Positions 32,809-41,521 of a stretch of 64,000 nt of DNA are shown here, piece by piece. The position numbers and the translations under genes were made by a program. Each line of letters begins with the position of its first letter. The first letter of the stretch is position 1. The DNA is from Duganella sp. BJB476 (GTDB lineage Bacteria; Pseudomonadota; Gammaproteobacteria; Burkholderiales; Burkholderiaceae_D). The notes below the pieces were generated by a model. The model was not told the origin of the DNA and ran no database searches. It was given only the letters and a program-made list of their open reading frames with translations. The stretch is from NCBI RefSeq assembly GCF_003416895.1, contig NZ_QVIO01000005.1, positions 310,001 through 374,000 of the forward strand, given 5' to 3'.

Positions 32809-34440
32809 TCAGGCCGCGAGACGTTTCATGGTTTGTGGTTGGCGAACCGGTGGGCGCATCGTGCGCACCTTGTGCGTGCTGCCGAATTTGAACAGGCTGA
32901 CCGCCTGCGTCAGGCCGCCCGCCTCCAGCGCCAGGCTGGCGGTGGCGGCGGCCGCTTCTTCCACCAGCGCGGCGTTCTGCTGCGTCACCTGATCCATGTG
33001 GGCGATGGCGGCGTTGACCTGGTCGACGCCGATGCTCTGCTCGTGCGAGGCCACCGAGATGTCGTGCATGATGGCCGTCACCTGCTGCACAGAGGCCACC
33101 ACTTCCTTCATGGTGGCGCCGGCGCGGTCGACCTGCACCATGCCGTCGCTGACCTTGCCGACCGAAACGTTGATCAGGTTCTTGATGTCCTTGGCGGCGG
33201 TGGCGCTGCGCTGGGCCAGGTTGCGCACCTCGCCGGCGACGACCGCGAAGCCGCGTCCCTGTTCGCCGGCGCGGGCCGCCTCGACGGCCGCGTTCAGCGC
33301 CAGGATGTTGGTCTGGAAAGCGATCCCTTCGATCAGGCCGATGATGTCGACGATCTTGCGCGAGGAGCTGTTGATCTCGTCCATGGTGGCGATGACGTCG
33401 GCGACGATCTCGCCGCCCTGCACCGCGACGTTGGAGGCGTTCTGCGCCAGCTGGTTGGCCTGCGCCGAATTGTCGGCGTTCTGCTTGACGGTGGCCGAGA
33501 ACTGCTCGACGCTGGAGGCGGTTTCCTCCAGGCTGGCGGCCTGCGCCTCGGTGCGGCCGGACAGGTCGGCGTTGCCGGCGGCGATCTGGCGCGTGGCCAC
33601 GGCCATGGTCTCGACGTTGTTGCGGACGTCGCGGATGGTGGCGATCAGGTTGCTGTTCATTTGCTGCAGGGCGCGCAGCAGCTGGCCCACTTCGTCGGTG
33701 GACTCGGTGTCGAACGAGCCGGACAGGTCGCCGGCGGCGATGGCGCGCGCGCCGTGCAGCGCGCGGCCCAACGGTTGCAGCACCGAGGAACGCATGGTGT
33801 ACCACAGGAAGACGTTGATCAGCAGGCCGGCGAAGGTGGCGCCGAAAATGCCGTAGCTGTTGCCGCCGCCGCCCATCAGCGCGGCCGCGCAGACGATCAC
33901 CTGCAGCACGTTGACCACGCTGGTGGCCAACCAGATGCGCATCGCCAGCGACACATGGCTCAGGCGCGACAGCAGCGTGCCGGCGCCGGAACGGATCACC
34001 TGGCCGTTCTTGATGCGGATGCCGTGCTTGCCGCCTTCGCGGATGGCGCGGTAGGCCTGTTCGGCGCTGTCGATCTGTGCGCGCGTGGGCTTGACCCGCA
34101 CCGACATGTAGCCGGTGGTCTTGCCGTTTTCGCGGATCGGCGTGACGTTGGCGCGCACCCAGTAGTAGTCGCCGTTCTTGCAGCGGTTCTTGACGATGCC
34201 GGTCCACGGCGTGCCGCCCTTGATCGAGTCCCACAGGTCGGCGAAGGCTTCGGGCGGCATGTCGGGATGGCGCACGATGTTTTGCGGCGCGCCCATCAGC
34301 TCCGCCTCGCTGAATCCGCTGATTTGCGTGAAATAGGGATTTACATAGACAATATTGCCATTTAAGTCAGTTTTTGAGACGATGGCCTGGTCGTCCAGTA
34401 CTTCCATTTCACGGTTGCTGACGGGCTGGTTGTTACGCAT
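32809..34440 (-). CDS. Aer-like methyl-accepting chemotaxis protein with PAS domain
   Basis: The 543-residue receptor has an N-terminal PAS domain (about residues 15-115, with IVYVNPYFTQISGFSEAELMGAPQNIVRHPDMP in outline, the Aer pattern), a hydrophobic membrane segment near 170-215, HAMP, and the signalling hairpin FQTNILALNAAVEAARAGEQ. Aer binds FAD through PAS and senses redox state for aerotaxis. It is the first gene of a unit with hemN, safE-like, ccoI and ccoS, and has an FNR box upstream, so energy taxis and microaerobic respiration are co-regulated. Confidence 0.93.
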   Translation of the reverse strand: MRNNQPVSNREMEVLDDQAIVSKTDLNGNIVYVNPYFTQISGFSEAELMGAPQNIVRHPDMPPEAFADLWDSIKGGTPWTGIVKNRCKNGDYYWVRANVTPIRENGKTTGYMSVRVKPTRAQIDSAEQAYRAIREGGKHGIRIKNGQVIRSGAGTLLSRLSHVSLAMRIWLATSVVNVLQVIVCAAALMGGGGNSYGIFGATFAGLLINVFLWYTMRSSVLQPLGRALHGARAIAAGDLSGSFDTESTDEVGQLLRALQQMNSNLIATIRDVRNNVETMAVATRQIAAGNADLSGRTEAQAASLEETASSVEQFSATVKQNADNSAQANQLAQNASNVAVQGGEIVADVIATMDEINSSSRKIVDIIGLIEGIAFQTNILALNAAVEAARAGEQGRGFAVVAGEVRNLAQRSATAAKDIKNLINVSVGKVSDGMVQVDRAGATMKEVVASVQQVTAIMHDISVASHEQSIGVDQVNAAIAHMDQVTQQNAALVEEAAAATASLALEAGGLTQAVSLFKFGSTHKVRTMRPPVRQPQTMKRLAA

Positions 34441-34486
34441 GTTGGGACTCCGATCGATTTATTGCTCTATCGCAATTGACCCGATC

Positions 34487-34492
34487 AGTTTA
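34487..34492 (-). promoter_or_regulatory. Predicted -10 element of the aer-hemN promoter
   Basis: On the minus strand this reads TAAACT and falls at -12 to -7 if the FNR box centre is at -41.5. The start point would be near 34480, about 40 bases before the receptor ATG. Confidence 0.5.
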
Positions 34493-34514
34493 CGTAGTCC
34501 GACCTGCAATTTTA

Positions 34515-34528
34515 TTGATGTGGATCAA
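34515..34528. promoter_or_regulatory. Perfect FNR box between aer and the racemase-like gene
   Basis: TTGATGTGGATCAA matches the consensus TTGAT-N4-ATCAA. It is correctly placed for class II activation of the minus-strand aer-hemN unit. It is too close to the plus-strand ATG at 34560 to activate that gene in the same way, but could repress it. Confidence 0.85.
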
Positions 34529-34559
34529 AAATCCCCGGATTGGGATAGCAAAGGAAATC

Positions 34560-35345
34560 ATGGAACTGCAACGTCCTATAGGAATTTTTGACGCCGGGAT
34601 CGGCAGCTACGCCATCGTCGAACGCGTGCGGGCGGCCTTCCCGGCGCAGGACATCGTGTATTTCGCCGACCGCGCCAGTTTTCCCTACGGCGCGAAAACG
34701 CCGCAGCAGTTGCTGAACGTTGTGCAAAGTGCTACCGAATATTTGCAGGCGCAGGGCTGCGTGGCGGTGGTGCTGGCGTCCAACGCGCCCAGCGTGGTGG
34801 TGCTGGAGCCGCTGCGGGCGGCGGTGTCGGTGCCGGTGATCGGCATCTTCCCGCCGGTGGCGGAGGCGGTGCGGCGCTCGGCCAGCGGCCGGGTGGCGGT
34901 GCTGGGCGTGCGCTCGATGGTGGACAGCGCCGCCATGCAGGCCTATGCCGACGCCCATCGCGGCGATGCGGAGGTGCTGCTGGTGAATGCTTCGGCGCTG
35001 GTGGATCTTGTGGAAAACTTCGCCTTTGTCCACAGGCCTCAGGAAACCCAGGCCGCCATCAGCGGCTTCATCGCCGAACTGCGCGCCGCCCATCCGCAGG
35101 TGGACGTGATGACGATGTCGTCCACCCACCTGCCGTGGCTGAAGCCCTTTTTCGTGGCGGCCGCGCCGGATGTGCAATTCCTCGATCCGGCCGACAGCGT
35201 GCTGGCCGAACTGGCGCCGCACACCAGCGTCGGCGGTGGTCGCACGCGCTGCGTGGCCACCGCCAGCGCCGAACTGAGCCTGGATGATTTCAACACGGCC
35301 TTGCGCGCGCTGGGCACGCCCTTGCAGGCCGAGCTGGCCGCCTAG
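34560..35345 (+). CDS. Glutamate-racemase homologue lacking both catalytic cysteines
   Basis: The 261-residue protein follows the MurI fold: GIFDAGIGSYAIVERV (normally DSGxGGL), YFADRASFPYGAK (normally YxxDxxxxPYG), and conserved spacing to the end. The two catalytic motifs are altered: the first, usually ACNTA, reads LASNAPS with Ser74, and the second, usually GCTHYP, reads SSTHLP with Ser188. Two-base racemisation needs both cysteines, so activity is doubtful. The ATG at 34560 is closest to the MurI start. It could be a regulatory or binding relative, and it is divergent from aer. Confidence 0.8.
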   Translation: MELQRPIGIFDAGIGSYAIVERVRAAFPAQDIVYFADRASFPYGAKTPQQLLNVVQSATEYLQAQGCVAVVLASNAPSVVVLEPLRAAVSVPVIGIFPPVAEAVRRSASGRVAVLGVRSMVDSAAMQAYADAHRGDAEVLLVNASALVDLVENFAFVHRPQETQAAISGFIAELRAAHPQVDVMTMSSTHLPWLKPFFVAAAPDVQFLDPADSVLAELAPHTSVGGGRTRCVATASAELSLDDFNTALRALGTPLQAELAA

Positions 35346-37420
35346 GCAGCCAGGGGGCGCAGCGTGCCGACCGCGTAGCCCTGGGCATAGTCCAGGCCCA
35401 GTTCGCGCACCACGGCCAGGGTCGGTTCGTCCTCGACGTATTCGGCCACGGTGCTGATGCCCATCACGTGGCCGACCTCGTTGATGGCCTTGACCATGGC
35501 GCGGTTGATGGCGTTGTTGGCGATGTCGCGGATGAACACGCCGTCGATCTTGAGGAAGTCCACCGGCAGCGCCTTCAGGTAGGCGAACGAGGACAGGCCG
35601 CTGCCGAAGTCGTCCAGCGAGAAGCGGCAGCCCAGCGCCTTCAGTCCGGCCATGAAATCCTGCGCCTTGATCAGGTTGGCGATCACGGCGGTCTCGGTGA
35701 TTTCAAAGCAGATCTGCTCGGGCGCGATGCCGTGCTCGGCGAACTGCTCGATGATGTAGTCGTGCAGGCCCTCGTCGCTCAGCGAGGCGCCCGACAGATT
35801 GACCGAGTACTGGGCCGGCGCCGGCGGCTGGCTTTCCGGGCTGCCGCGGGTGCGCTGCACGTAGCGGCAGACGGCGCGTATCACCCAGCGGTCGATCGCC
35901 GTCATCATGTCGTAGCGTTCGGCGGCGGGGATGAAGGCGCCCGGCAGGATCAGATCGCCCTTGGCCGGCTGGATGCGGATCAGCACTTCGTCGTGCGTTT
36001 CCTCGTGCGGGCCGAGGCCGACGATGGGCTGGGCGTACAGCCGGAAGTACTGGTGCTCGAAGGCTTCGTTCAGGCGCGACACCCACTGCATCTCGCCCTG
36101 GCGGCGCGCCAGCCGCAAGTCCGAGTCCTGGTACAGGTGCACGCGGTTGCGGCCGCGCTCCTTGGCCAGGTAGCAGGCCTGGTCGGCGGCGATCAGCAGC
36201 GCGGTCATGGACTTGCTGTGGTGGTTGATCTCGACCAGGCCGATGCTCACGCCCAGCTCGAAGGTGTGGTGGTCCCACACGAAGCGGAAATTCTTGATCG
36301 ATTGCCGCAGCTGGTCGGCGATCAGCAGCGCCTGGTCGGGCGGGCAGTGCGGCAGCAGCACGCCGAGCTCGTCGCCGCCGAGGCGGGCCAGGATGTCGCT
36401 GTCGCGCATCTGCGTTTGCAGCATCTTCGACAGCAGTTGCAGCAGCAGGTCGCCGGCGGTGTGGCCGCAGGTGTCGTTGACGATCTTGAACTGGTCCAGG
36501 TCCATGTACAGCAGCGCGTGCACATGGTTTTCTTCCTTGGCGCTGTGCAGCACGGCGGCGATCTGCACTTCGAATTCGCGCCGGTTGATCAGGCCGGTGA
36601 GTGTGTCGTGGCTGGCGTTCCACGACAGCTGCTTGCTGAGCTTGCGCTCGTGGCTGACGTCGCGGAATATCACCACCGCGCCCAGCAGCTCGCCGGTGTC
36701 GGACCAGATCGGCGCGGCCGATTCCTCCACCGCGATGTGGCGCCCCTCGCGCGTGACCAGCTGGTTTTGCGATGACATGCCGATCGCCTGCCTGAGCCGC
36801 AGGCATTGCAACGCCACGTGTTCCAGGATGGGCGTGCCGGCGTCGTCGATCAGCTTGAGCGTGGCGGAGATGGGCAGGCCGCGCGCCTGCTCCAGCGTCC
36901 AGCCGGTCAGCTGCTCGGCGATGTAGTTCAGGTAGTCGGTTTCGCCGTCGGCGTTGGTGGTGATCACGCCCTCGCCGATCGAGCGCAGCGTGACGGCGGC
37001 CAGTTCGCGCTGGCGCGCCGTGGCCTGTTCGTTTTCCTTGCGTTCGGTGATGTCCCAGACGATGCCCAGCGTGCCGGCCGGCTGCTGCTGCTCGTCGCAG
37101 AACACATGGGCCTTGGCGGCCAGCCAGTGGCGGCTGCCGTCCGGCCACAGCACCCGGTACTCGACTTCATAGCCGACGCGGCGGTCGACCGCGTTCTGCA
37201 TGGTGTCCAGCAATTGCTCGCGGTCTTCGGGCTCAACGGAGAGTAAAAAAATGGAAAACGGCTGCGACAGGTCGCCAACCGGCAAGCCCAGCAGGCTGGT
37301 GCCGGCGCCTATCCACTTGACCGTGCTATCGATGACCTTGCCATCTTCCAGCGCGGAATCCCAGATCATCATCCGCGCCGCGTCCAGCGCCATGCGCAGA
37401 TGCCGCTGCAATTTCTCCAT
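35342..37420 (-). CDS. PAS-PAS-GGDEF-EAL signalling protein
   Basis: The 692-residue cytoplasmic protein has two PAS domains (about residues 10-130 and 140-260), a GGDEF domain and an EAL domain. The GGDEF signature is ARLGGDELGVLL (GGDEL) and the EAL signature is DEVLIRI (EVL). DDFGSGLSSFAYLKALPVDF and the metal-binding VNLSGASLSD in the EAL domain are intact, so it more likely degrades cyclic di-GMP than makes it. Its stop overlaps that of the racemase-like gene by three bases on the other strand. Confidence 0.92.
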   Translation of the reverse strand: MEKLQRHLRMALDAARMMIWDSALEDGKVIDSTVKWIGAGTSLLGLPVGDLSQPFSIFLLSVEPEDREQLLDTMQNAVDRRVGYEVEYRVLWPDGSRHWLAAKAHVFCDEQQQPAGTLGIVWDITERKENEQATARQRELAAVTLRSIGEGVITTNADGETDYLNYIAEQLTGWTLEQARGLPISATLKLIDDAGTPILEHVALQCLRLRQAIGMSSQNQLVTREGRHIAVEESAAPIWSDTGELLGAVVIFRDVSHERKLSKQLSWNASHDTLTGLINRREFEVQIAAVLHSAKEENHVHALLYMDLDQFKIVNDTCGHTAGDLLLQLLSKMLQTQMRDSDILARLGGDELGVLLPHCPPDQALLIADQLRQSIKNFRFVWDHHTFELGVSIGLVEINHHSKSMTALLIAADQACYLAKERGRNRVHLYQDSDLRLARRQGEMQWVSRLNEAFEHQYFRLYAQPIVGLGPHEETHDEVLIRIQPAKGDLILPGAFIPAAERYDMMTAIDRWVIRAVCRYVQRTRGSPESQPPAPAQYSVNLSGASLSDEGLHDYIIEQFAEHGIAPEQICFEITETAVIANLIKAQDFMAGLKALGCRFSLDDFGSGLSSFAYLKALPVDFLKIDGVFIRDIANNAINRAMVKAINEVGHVMGISTVAEYVEDEPTLAVVRELGLDYAQGYAVGTLRPLAA

Positions 37421-37478
37421 ACCCTACCTCCCTCGCTGTTTGAGCGAAAAGGGGTCAGGGAGTTCCGTGCCGGGTGAC

Positions 37479-38417
37479 TTATTTTTTCTGTTTAAATAGT
37501 TTTAATAGTTTTCCACCGAGCATCACCAGCGCCAGGGTCAGCGCGCCGGCGATGACGCCGGCCAGCGCATCCAGCGTGACCGGCGTGGCCCAGGCCAGCA
37601 GCGGTCCCGCCGTCGGCACCGTGGCGACCGCTTCGGCGGCGTGGTGGATCACATCGTGGGCGCCGGGCAGGCCGTGGGTCAGGATGCCGCCGCCGACCAT
37701 GAACATGGCCGCCGTGCCCACCACCGACAACAGCTTCATCAGCTTGGGCGCCGCCGCCAGCAGCACCCGGCCCAGCGCGCGTACCGCGCTGCCGCCGCGC
37801 TGGCTCAGGTAGAGTCCGGCGTCGTCCATCTTGACGATGCCGGCCACGATGCCGTACACGCCCACCGTCATCACCACGGCGATGCCGACCACCACCGTCA
37901 CCTGTTGCAGGAAGCTGGCCTCGGCCACCGTGCCCAGCGCGATGACGATGATCTCGGCCGAAAGAATGAAGTCGGTGCGGATCGCGCCCTGGATCTTGTC
38001 TTTTTCTAGCGCCACCAGGTCGACGTCCGGATCGCTGACGGCGTCGGCCAGTTCGCCCAGGTGCTGGTCTTCCTCGTCCTGGTGCAGCAGGTTGTGGGCG
38101 ATTTTCTCGAAGCCTTCGAAGCACAGGTACAGGCCGCCGACCATCAGCAGCGGCGTGATGCCCCACGGCGCGAAGGCGCTGATCGCCAGCGCGGCCGGCA
38201 CCAGGATGGCCTTGTTCTTCAGCGAACCGACCGCCACCGCCCACACCACCGGCAGCTCACGCTCGGCGCGCACGCCGGCCACCTGCTGGGCGTTGAGCGC
38301 CAGGTCGTCGCCCAGCACGCCGGCGGTTTTCTTGGCCGCCATCTTGCTCATCAGGGCGACGTCGTCGAGGATGGTGGCGATGTCGTCGATCAGCGCCAGC
38401 AGGCTGGTGCCGGCCAT
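37479..38417 (-). CDS. DUF808 (YedI-type) inner-membrane protein
   Basis: The 312-residue protein begins MAGTSLLALIDDIATILDDVA and MSKMAAKKTAGVLGDDLALN, the DUF808 signature. It has about eight transmembrane helices, including GVYGIVAGIVKMDDAGLYL and the C-terminal LAGVIAGALTLALVMLGGKLL. Function is unknown. The ATG at 38417 matches the family start; the longer frame upstream has no support. Confidence 0.88.
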   Translation of the reverse strand: MAGTSLLALIDDIATILDDVALMSKMAAKKTAGVLGDDLALNAQQVAGVRAERELPVVWAVAVGSLKNKAILVPAALAISAFAPWGITPLLMVGGLYLCFEGFEKIAHNLLHQDEEDQHLGELADAVSDPDVDLVALEKDKIQGAIRTDFILSAEIIVIALGTVAEASFLQQVTVVVGIAVVMTVGVYGIVAGIVKMDDAGLYLSQRGGSAVRALGRVLLAAAPKLMKLLSVVGTAAMFMVGGGILTHGLPGAHDVIHHAAEAVATVPTAGPLLAWATPVTLDALAGVIAGALTLALVMLGGKLLKLFKQKK

Positions 38418-38528
38418 TAGCGGTGCTCCTGCGGAGTAGGGGTCATGTGGATTCCTTGGTTGATAAGCAATATTAACCGATGACGGGCCGGGCGGCGAGA
38501 CGCCAACGCCGCTACAATGTACTTTGCC

Positions 38529-38547
38529 CCGCAGCATGGTGCTGCGG
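38529..38547 (+). other. Hairpin in the leader of the LysE-type gene
   Basis: CCGCAGCA TGG TGCTGCGG is a perfect 8-bp hairpin ending 19 bases before the LysE-type ATG. It could be an operator or an RNA element affecting initiation. Confidence 0.4.
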
Positions 38548-38566
38548 CTGACCGCACGGGACTATC

Positions 38567-39208
38567 ATGAGCTTTGCCACCTGGATCACCTTTTTCATCG
38601 CCGCCTGCATCATCGCCGTCTCGCCCGGCTCGGGCGCGGTGCTGTCGATGTCGCACGGCCTGTCGTTCGGCGTGCGCCGCACCACCGCCACCATTCTCGG
38701 CTTGCAGAGCGGCTTGATGATGATCTTCTTCATCGCCGGCGCCGGCGTCGGCTCGCTGCTGCTGGCTTCGGAAGTGGCGTTCAGCGTGGTCAAGACGGTG
38801 GGCGCGCTGTACCTGATATACCTGGGCCTGAGCCAGTGGCGCGCCAAGGTCAGCGTCAGCGCCCAGCAGGACCGCGCGGAAGTGGTGGTGCCGAGCGCCG
38901 GAAAACGCTTCCTGACCGGCTTCCTGACCAACGCCACCAATCCCAAGGGGATTATTTTCATGGTGGCGGTGTTGCCGCAGTTTATAACCCAGGGCGCGCC
39001 GCTGCTGCCGCAGTTGCTGATTTTGGCCGCCACCATGTGCTGCATCGACCTGGTGGTGATGCACAGCTACGCTTTCCTGGCCTCGTCGATGCAGCGCTAT
39101 TTCCGCGACGCCGGCGCCGTCAAGAAGCAGAACCGGGTGTTCGGCGGCCTGTTGATGGCGGTCGGCGCGGCTTTGTTCTTCGTCAAGCGGGGCGGCGCAA
39201 GTGCCTGA
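38567..39208 (+). CDS. LysE family amino-acid exporter
   Basis: The 213-residue membrane protein starts FATWITFFIAACIIAVSPGSGAVL, the LysE/RhtB opening, and has about six transmembrane helices, with TGFLTNATNPKGIIFMVAVLPQF as the second conserved block. Such exporters release excess amino acids or homoserine lactones; the substrate is not evident. It stands alone, divergent from the DUF808 gene. Confidence 0.9.
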   Translation: MSFATWITFFIAACIIAVSPGSGAVLSMSHGLSFGVRRTTATILGLQSGLMMIFFIAGAGVGSLLLASEVAFSVVKTVGALYLIYLGLSQWRAKVSVSAQQDRAEVVVPSAGKRFLTGFLTNATNPKGIIFMVAVLPQFITQGAPLLPQLLILAATMCCIDLVVMHSYAFLASSMQRYFRDAGAVKKQNRVFGGLLMAVGAALFFVKRGGASA

Positions 39209-39296
39209 TTTGCCTGAGATGTGTAACGCGGTGTAATCCCGGTAGTCGTATGCCTCGCAGCAGCGTTAAATGATAAATAAACAAGGAGACGCCGCC

Positions 39297-41258
39297 ATGA
39301 GCCGCAAGTTGATCCAAATCGCCGTGCTGGCCGCCCTGGCCGGCTTCAGTTCGTTCGCGCTGGCGGACCCGCCCGCCATGGTCGGCCGCATTTCCGCGGT
39401 GCAGGGCCAGGTCACGCTGGTCGGCGACGACGAGCCCATGGCCGCATCGCTGAACTGGCCGGTCACCGGCGCCAGCCACCTGACCACCGCCAGCGGCGCC
39501 CGCACCGAATTCCGCGTCGGCTCGACGGCGGTGCGGCTGGATGGCGATTCCGACCTGGAAATCATCGACCTGGACGACGACCTGCTGCACCTGCGCCTGA
39601 ATTACGGCAGCGTCAGCATCCGCGTGCGCAGCCCGGAGCTGCTGCGCGATTTCGAACTGAGCACGCCGCAGGCGCGCATCACCCTGCTTGAACCCGGCCT
39701 GCTGCGGGTCGACGCCGAGCGCGTCACCGACACCAGCCAGATCAGCATGCTGGCCGGCAGCGCGCGGGTGGACGGCGCCGGTTCGTCGGTGACGGTCAGC
39801 CCCGGCCGCCATGTCGACGTCAGCAGCGTGGATGTCAGCACCAGCGTGGCCCGGCGCGACGGCTTCGATGTCTGGTCCGACGAGCGCGACCGCGCCGCCG
39901 AGGCCGTGGTGAGCAGCCGTTTTGTCTCCACCGGCATGACCGGCTACGAGGAGCTGGACCGCAACGGCAGCTGGACCGAGAGCGTCGAATACGGCGCCTT
40001 GTGGACCCCGCGCACGGTGGCGATCGACTGGGCGCCCTACCGCGACGGCCGCTGGATCTGGCTGGCGCCATGGGGCTGGACCTGGGTCGACAACGCGCCC
40101 TGGGGCTATGCGCCTTCGCATTACGGCCGCTGGGTGATGGTCGAACGCCGCTGGTGCTGGGCGCCGGGACGGCCCGCCGGCCGGCCGGTGTGGGCGCCGG
40201 CGCTGGTGGGCTGGGTCGGCGGCGACGGTTTCGTGCGCGACCATCGGCCCGGCCTGGGCTGGTTCCCGCTGTCGCCGCGCGAGCGTTACGTGCCGGCTTA
40301 CCAGGTGTCGATCGATTACGAGCGGCGCATGAGCTGGACCCACAACGGCAAGTCTTTCGAGCCGCGTACGGTCGTGCCCGGCCAAGTGGTGCGGCGCGAC
40401 GGCCTGACCGTGTTGCCGCGTGATCAGTTTGAGGGGCGTCATCGCACCGTGCAGGTGCCGCGCGGCCAGCAGGTGATCCCGGCGGCCAGTCTGGCGGCGA
40501 CCGCCGCGCCGGTGGCGCCGCCGCAGCCGTCGATCGCGCGCACGCTGGACACCAACCGCCGTGGCTGGCAAGAGCGCGACCACGACGGCCGCCCGGATCG
40601 TCCGGTGCGGGTGTTGACCGCGCCTTCCGTGCCGCAGCCGGCGGCGCCCTTGCAGCCGGGCCGGACGCAGACCACGACGACGCTGGCGCCTGGGCAGTTC
40701 GGTCATCCGGACGCGCCGCCGCAAACCATCCAGCCGGGCGATGTGCGCATCGATGTGCGGCCGTACGGCCGGCCGGGCCAGACGCCAGGCCAGGCGCCTG
40801 GCCAAATGCCGGGCACGCCGCATGTCCAGCAAGCCAATCCGGTGCTGGCGCCGACGCCGACGATCCAGCAGGCCAATCCGCCGATCACGGTGACGCCGAA
40901 TATCCAGAGAGCCAATCCGCCGATCACGGCGGCGCCGATAGCGGCGCCCACCGTGCCGACGCCTTTCCCGGCCAATCGTGAGCGGGACGATAGTCGCCGT
41001 CCATACCGGCAGCAGGAAGAGCGGCGCCCGGTGCAGCAGCCTCAGCAGCAAATTCAGCCGCAGCCGCAGCAACAAATTCAGCTGCAACCCCAGCAGCCGG
41101 CGCCGCAGGTCATGCAGCCGCAGCGCCAGCAGCCGCAAGCCCAACCACAGGCTCAGCCGCAGCAGCAACAACGGGATAACCGCGACAAGCAGCAGGACCG
41201 CCGCAAGGAGGAAGGCAACAAGGACCGCGGCGACAACCGGCATCAAAATCGCGAGTAA
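39297..41258 (+). CDS. FecR/DUF6600 domain secreted protein with Pro/Gln-rich tail
   Basis: The 653-residue protein has a signal peptide ending SFALADP, a FecR-like domain (about residues 30-180, with VGRISAVQGQVTLVG and NYGSVSIRV) and a tryptophan-rich DUF6600-type region with WIWLAPWGWTWVDNAPWGYA and RWCWAPGRPAGRPVWAP. The last 240 residues are low complexity, with IQQANPPIT-like repeats and Gln/Pro runs, then a charged end. It probably spans or decorates the envelope. AAGGAG precedes the ATG at 39297. Function is unknown. Confidence 0.8.
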   Translation: MSRKLIQIAVLAALAGFSSFALADPPAMVGRISAVQGQVTLVGDDEPMAASLNWPVTGASHLTTASGARTEFRVGSTAVRLDGDSDLEIIDLDDDLLHLRLNYGSVSIRVRSPELLRDFELSTPQARITLLEPGLLRVDAERVTDTSQISMLAGSARVDGAGSSVTVSPGRHVDVSSVDVSTSVARRDGFDVWSDERDRAAEAVVSSRFVSTGMTGYEELDRNGSWTESVEYGALWTPRTVAIDWAPYRDGRWIWLAPWGWTWVDNAPWGYAPSHYGRWVMVERRWCWAPGRPAGRPVWAPALVGWVGGDGFVRDHRPGLGWFPLSPRERYVPAYQVSIDYERRMSWTHNGKSFEPRTVVPGQVVRRDGLTVLPRDQFEGRHRTVQVPRGQQVIPAASLAATAAPVAPPQPSIARTLDTNRRGWQERDHDGRPDRPVRVLTAPSVPQPAAPLQPGRTQTTTTLAPGQFGHPDAPPQTIQPGDVRIDVRPYGRPGQTPGQAPGQMPGTPHVQQANPVLAPTPTIQQANPPITVTPNIQRANPPITAAPIAAPTVPTPFPANRERDDSRRPYRQQEERRPVQQPQQQIQPQPQQQIQLQPQQPAPQVMQPQRQQPQAQPQAQPQQQQRDNRDKQQDRRKEEGNKDRGDNRHQNRE

Positions 41259-41329
41259 CCGCCTGCTCCGGGAAATAGGTCGTTCAGGGAGCCAAAACAG
41301 CAGTTCATCACATTTGGATGGACTTTATC

Positions 41330-41510
41330 TATCGCAATGTATAACGTTGCAATATTGATAAACCCGGTGGTAAGCGTGAGAACAAGGATGGCAGCATCCG
41401 CCACGCAGGACCGTCGAGACTGCTCCCCTTTGCCCCAACTATTTTCCGGATTTTTCCCAATTTCCGATCAGAGAATAGTTTTTCGCCAGCCCTAGGGCTG
41501 GCTTTTTTTT
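41330..41510 (+). ncRNA. Possible small RNA or long 3' untranslated region
   Basis: The space between the DUF6600 gene and the CII-like gene has no open frame but ends in a strong plus-strand terminator 227 bases after the DUF6600 stop. A -10-like TATAAC lies at 41340-41345. AACTATT near 41436 and AATAGTT near 41475 can pair and give an internal stem. It may be an independent small RNA or just the tail of the upstream mRNA. Confidence 0.22.
41485..41510 (+). terminator. Intrinsic terminator (plus strand)
   Basis: GCCAGCCCTAGGGCTGGC is an 18-base perfect palindrome followed by eight T residues at 41503-41510. It ends 12 bases from the stop of the convergent CII-like gene, which lacks a matching T-run on its own strand. 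Confidence 0.85.
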
Positions 41511-41521
41511 GGCGCGGCGGT

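Noticed and set aside
31373..34234. An apparent 953-residue fusion of a repetitive basic region to HemN
   Set aside because: The upstream part is an out-of-frame reading of the chemoreceptor gene. HemN starts at the ATG at 32806, two bases after the receptor stop.
35342..37420. The whole PAS-GGDEF-EAL protein as a dead enzyme
   Set aside because: EVL in place of EAL is seen in active phosphodiesterases, and the other metal-binding residues are intact.
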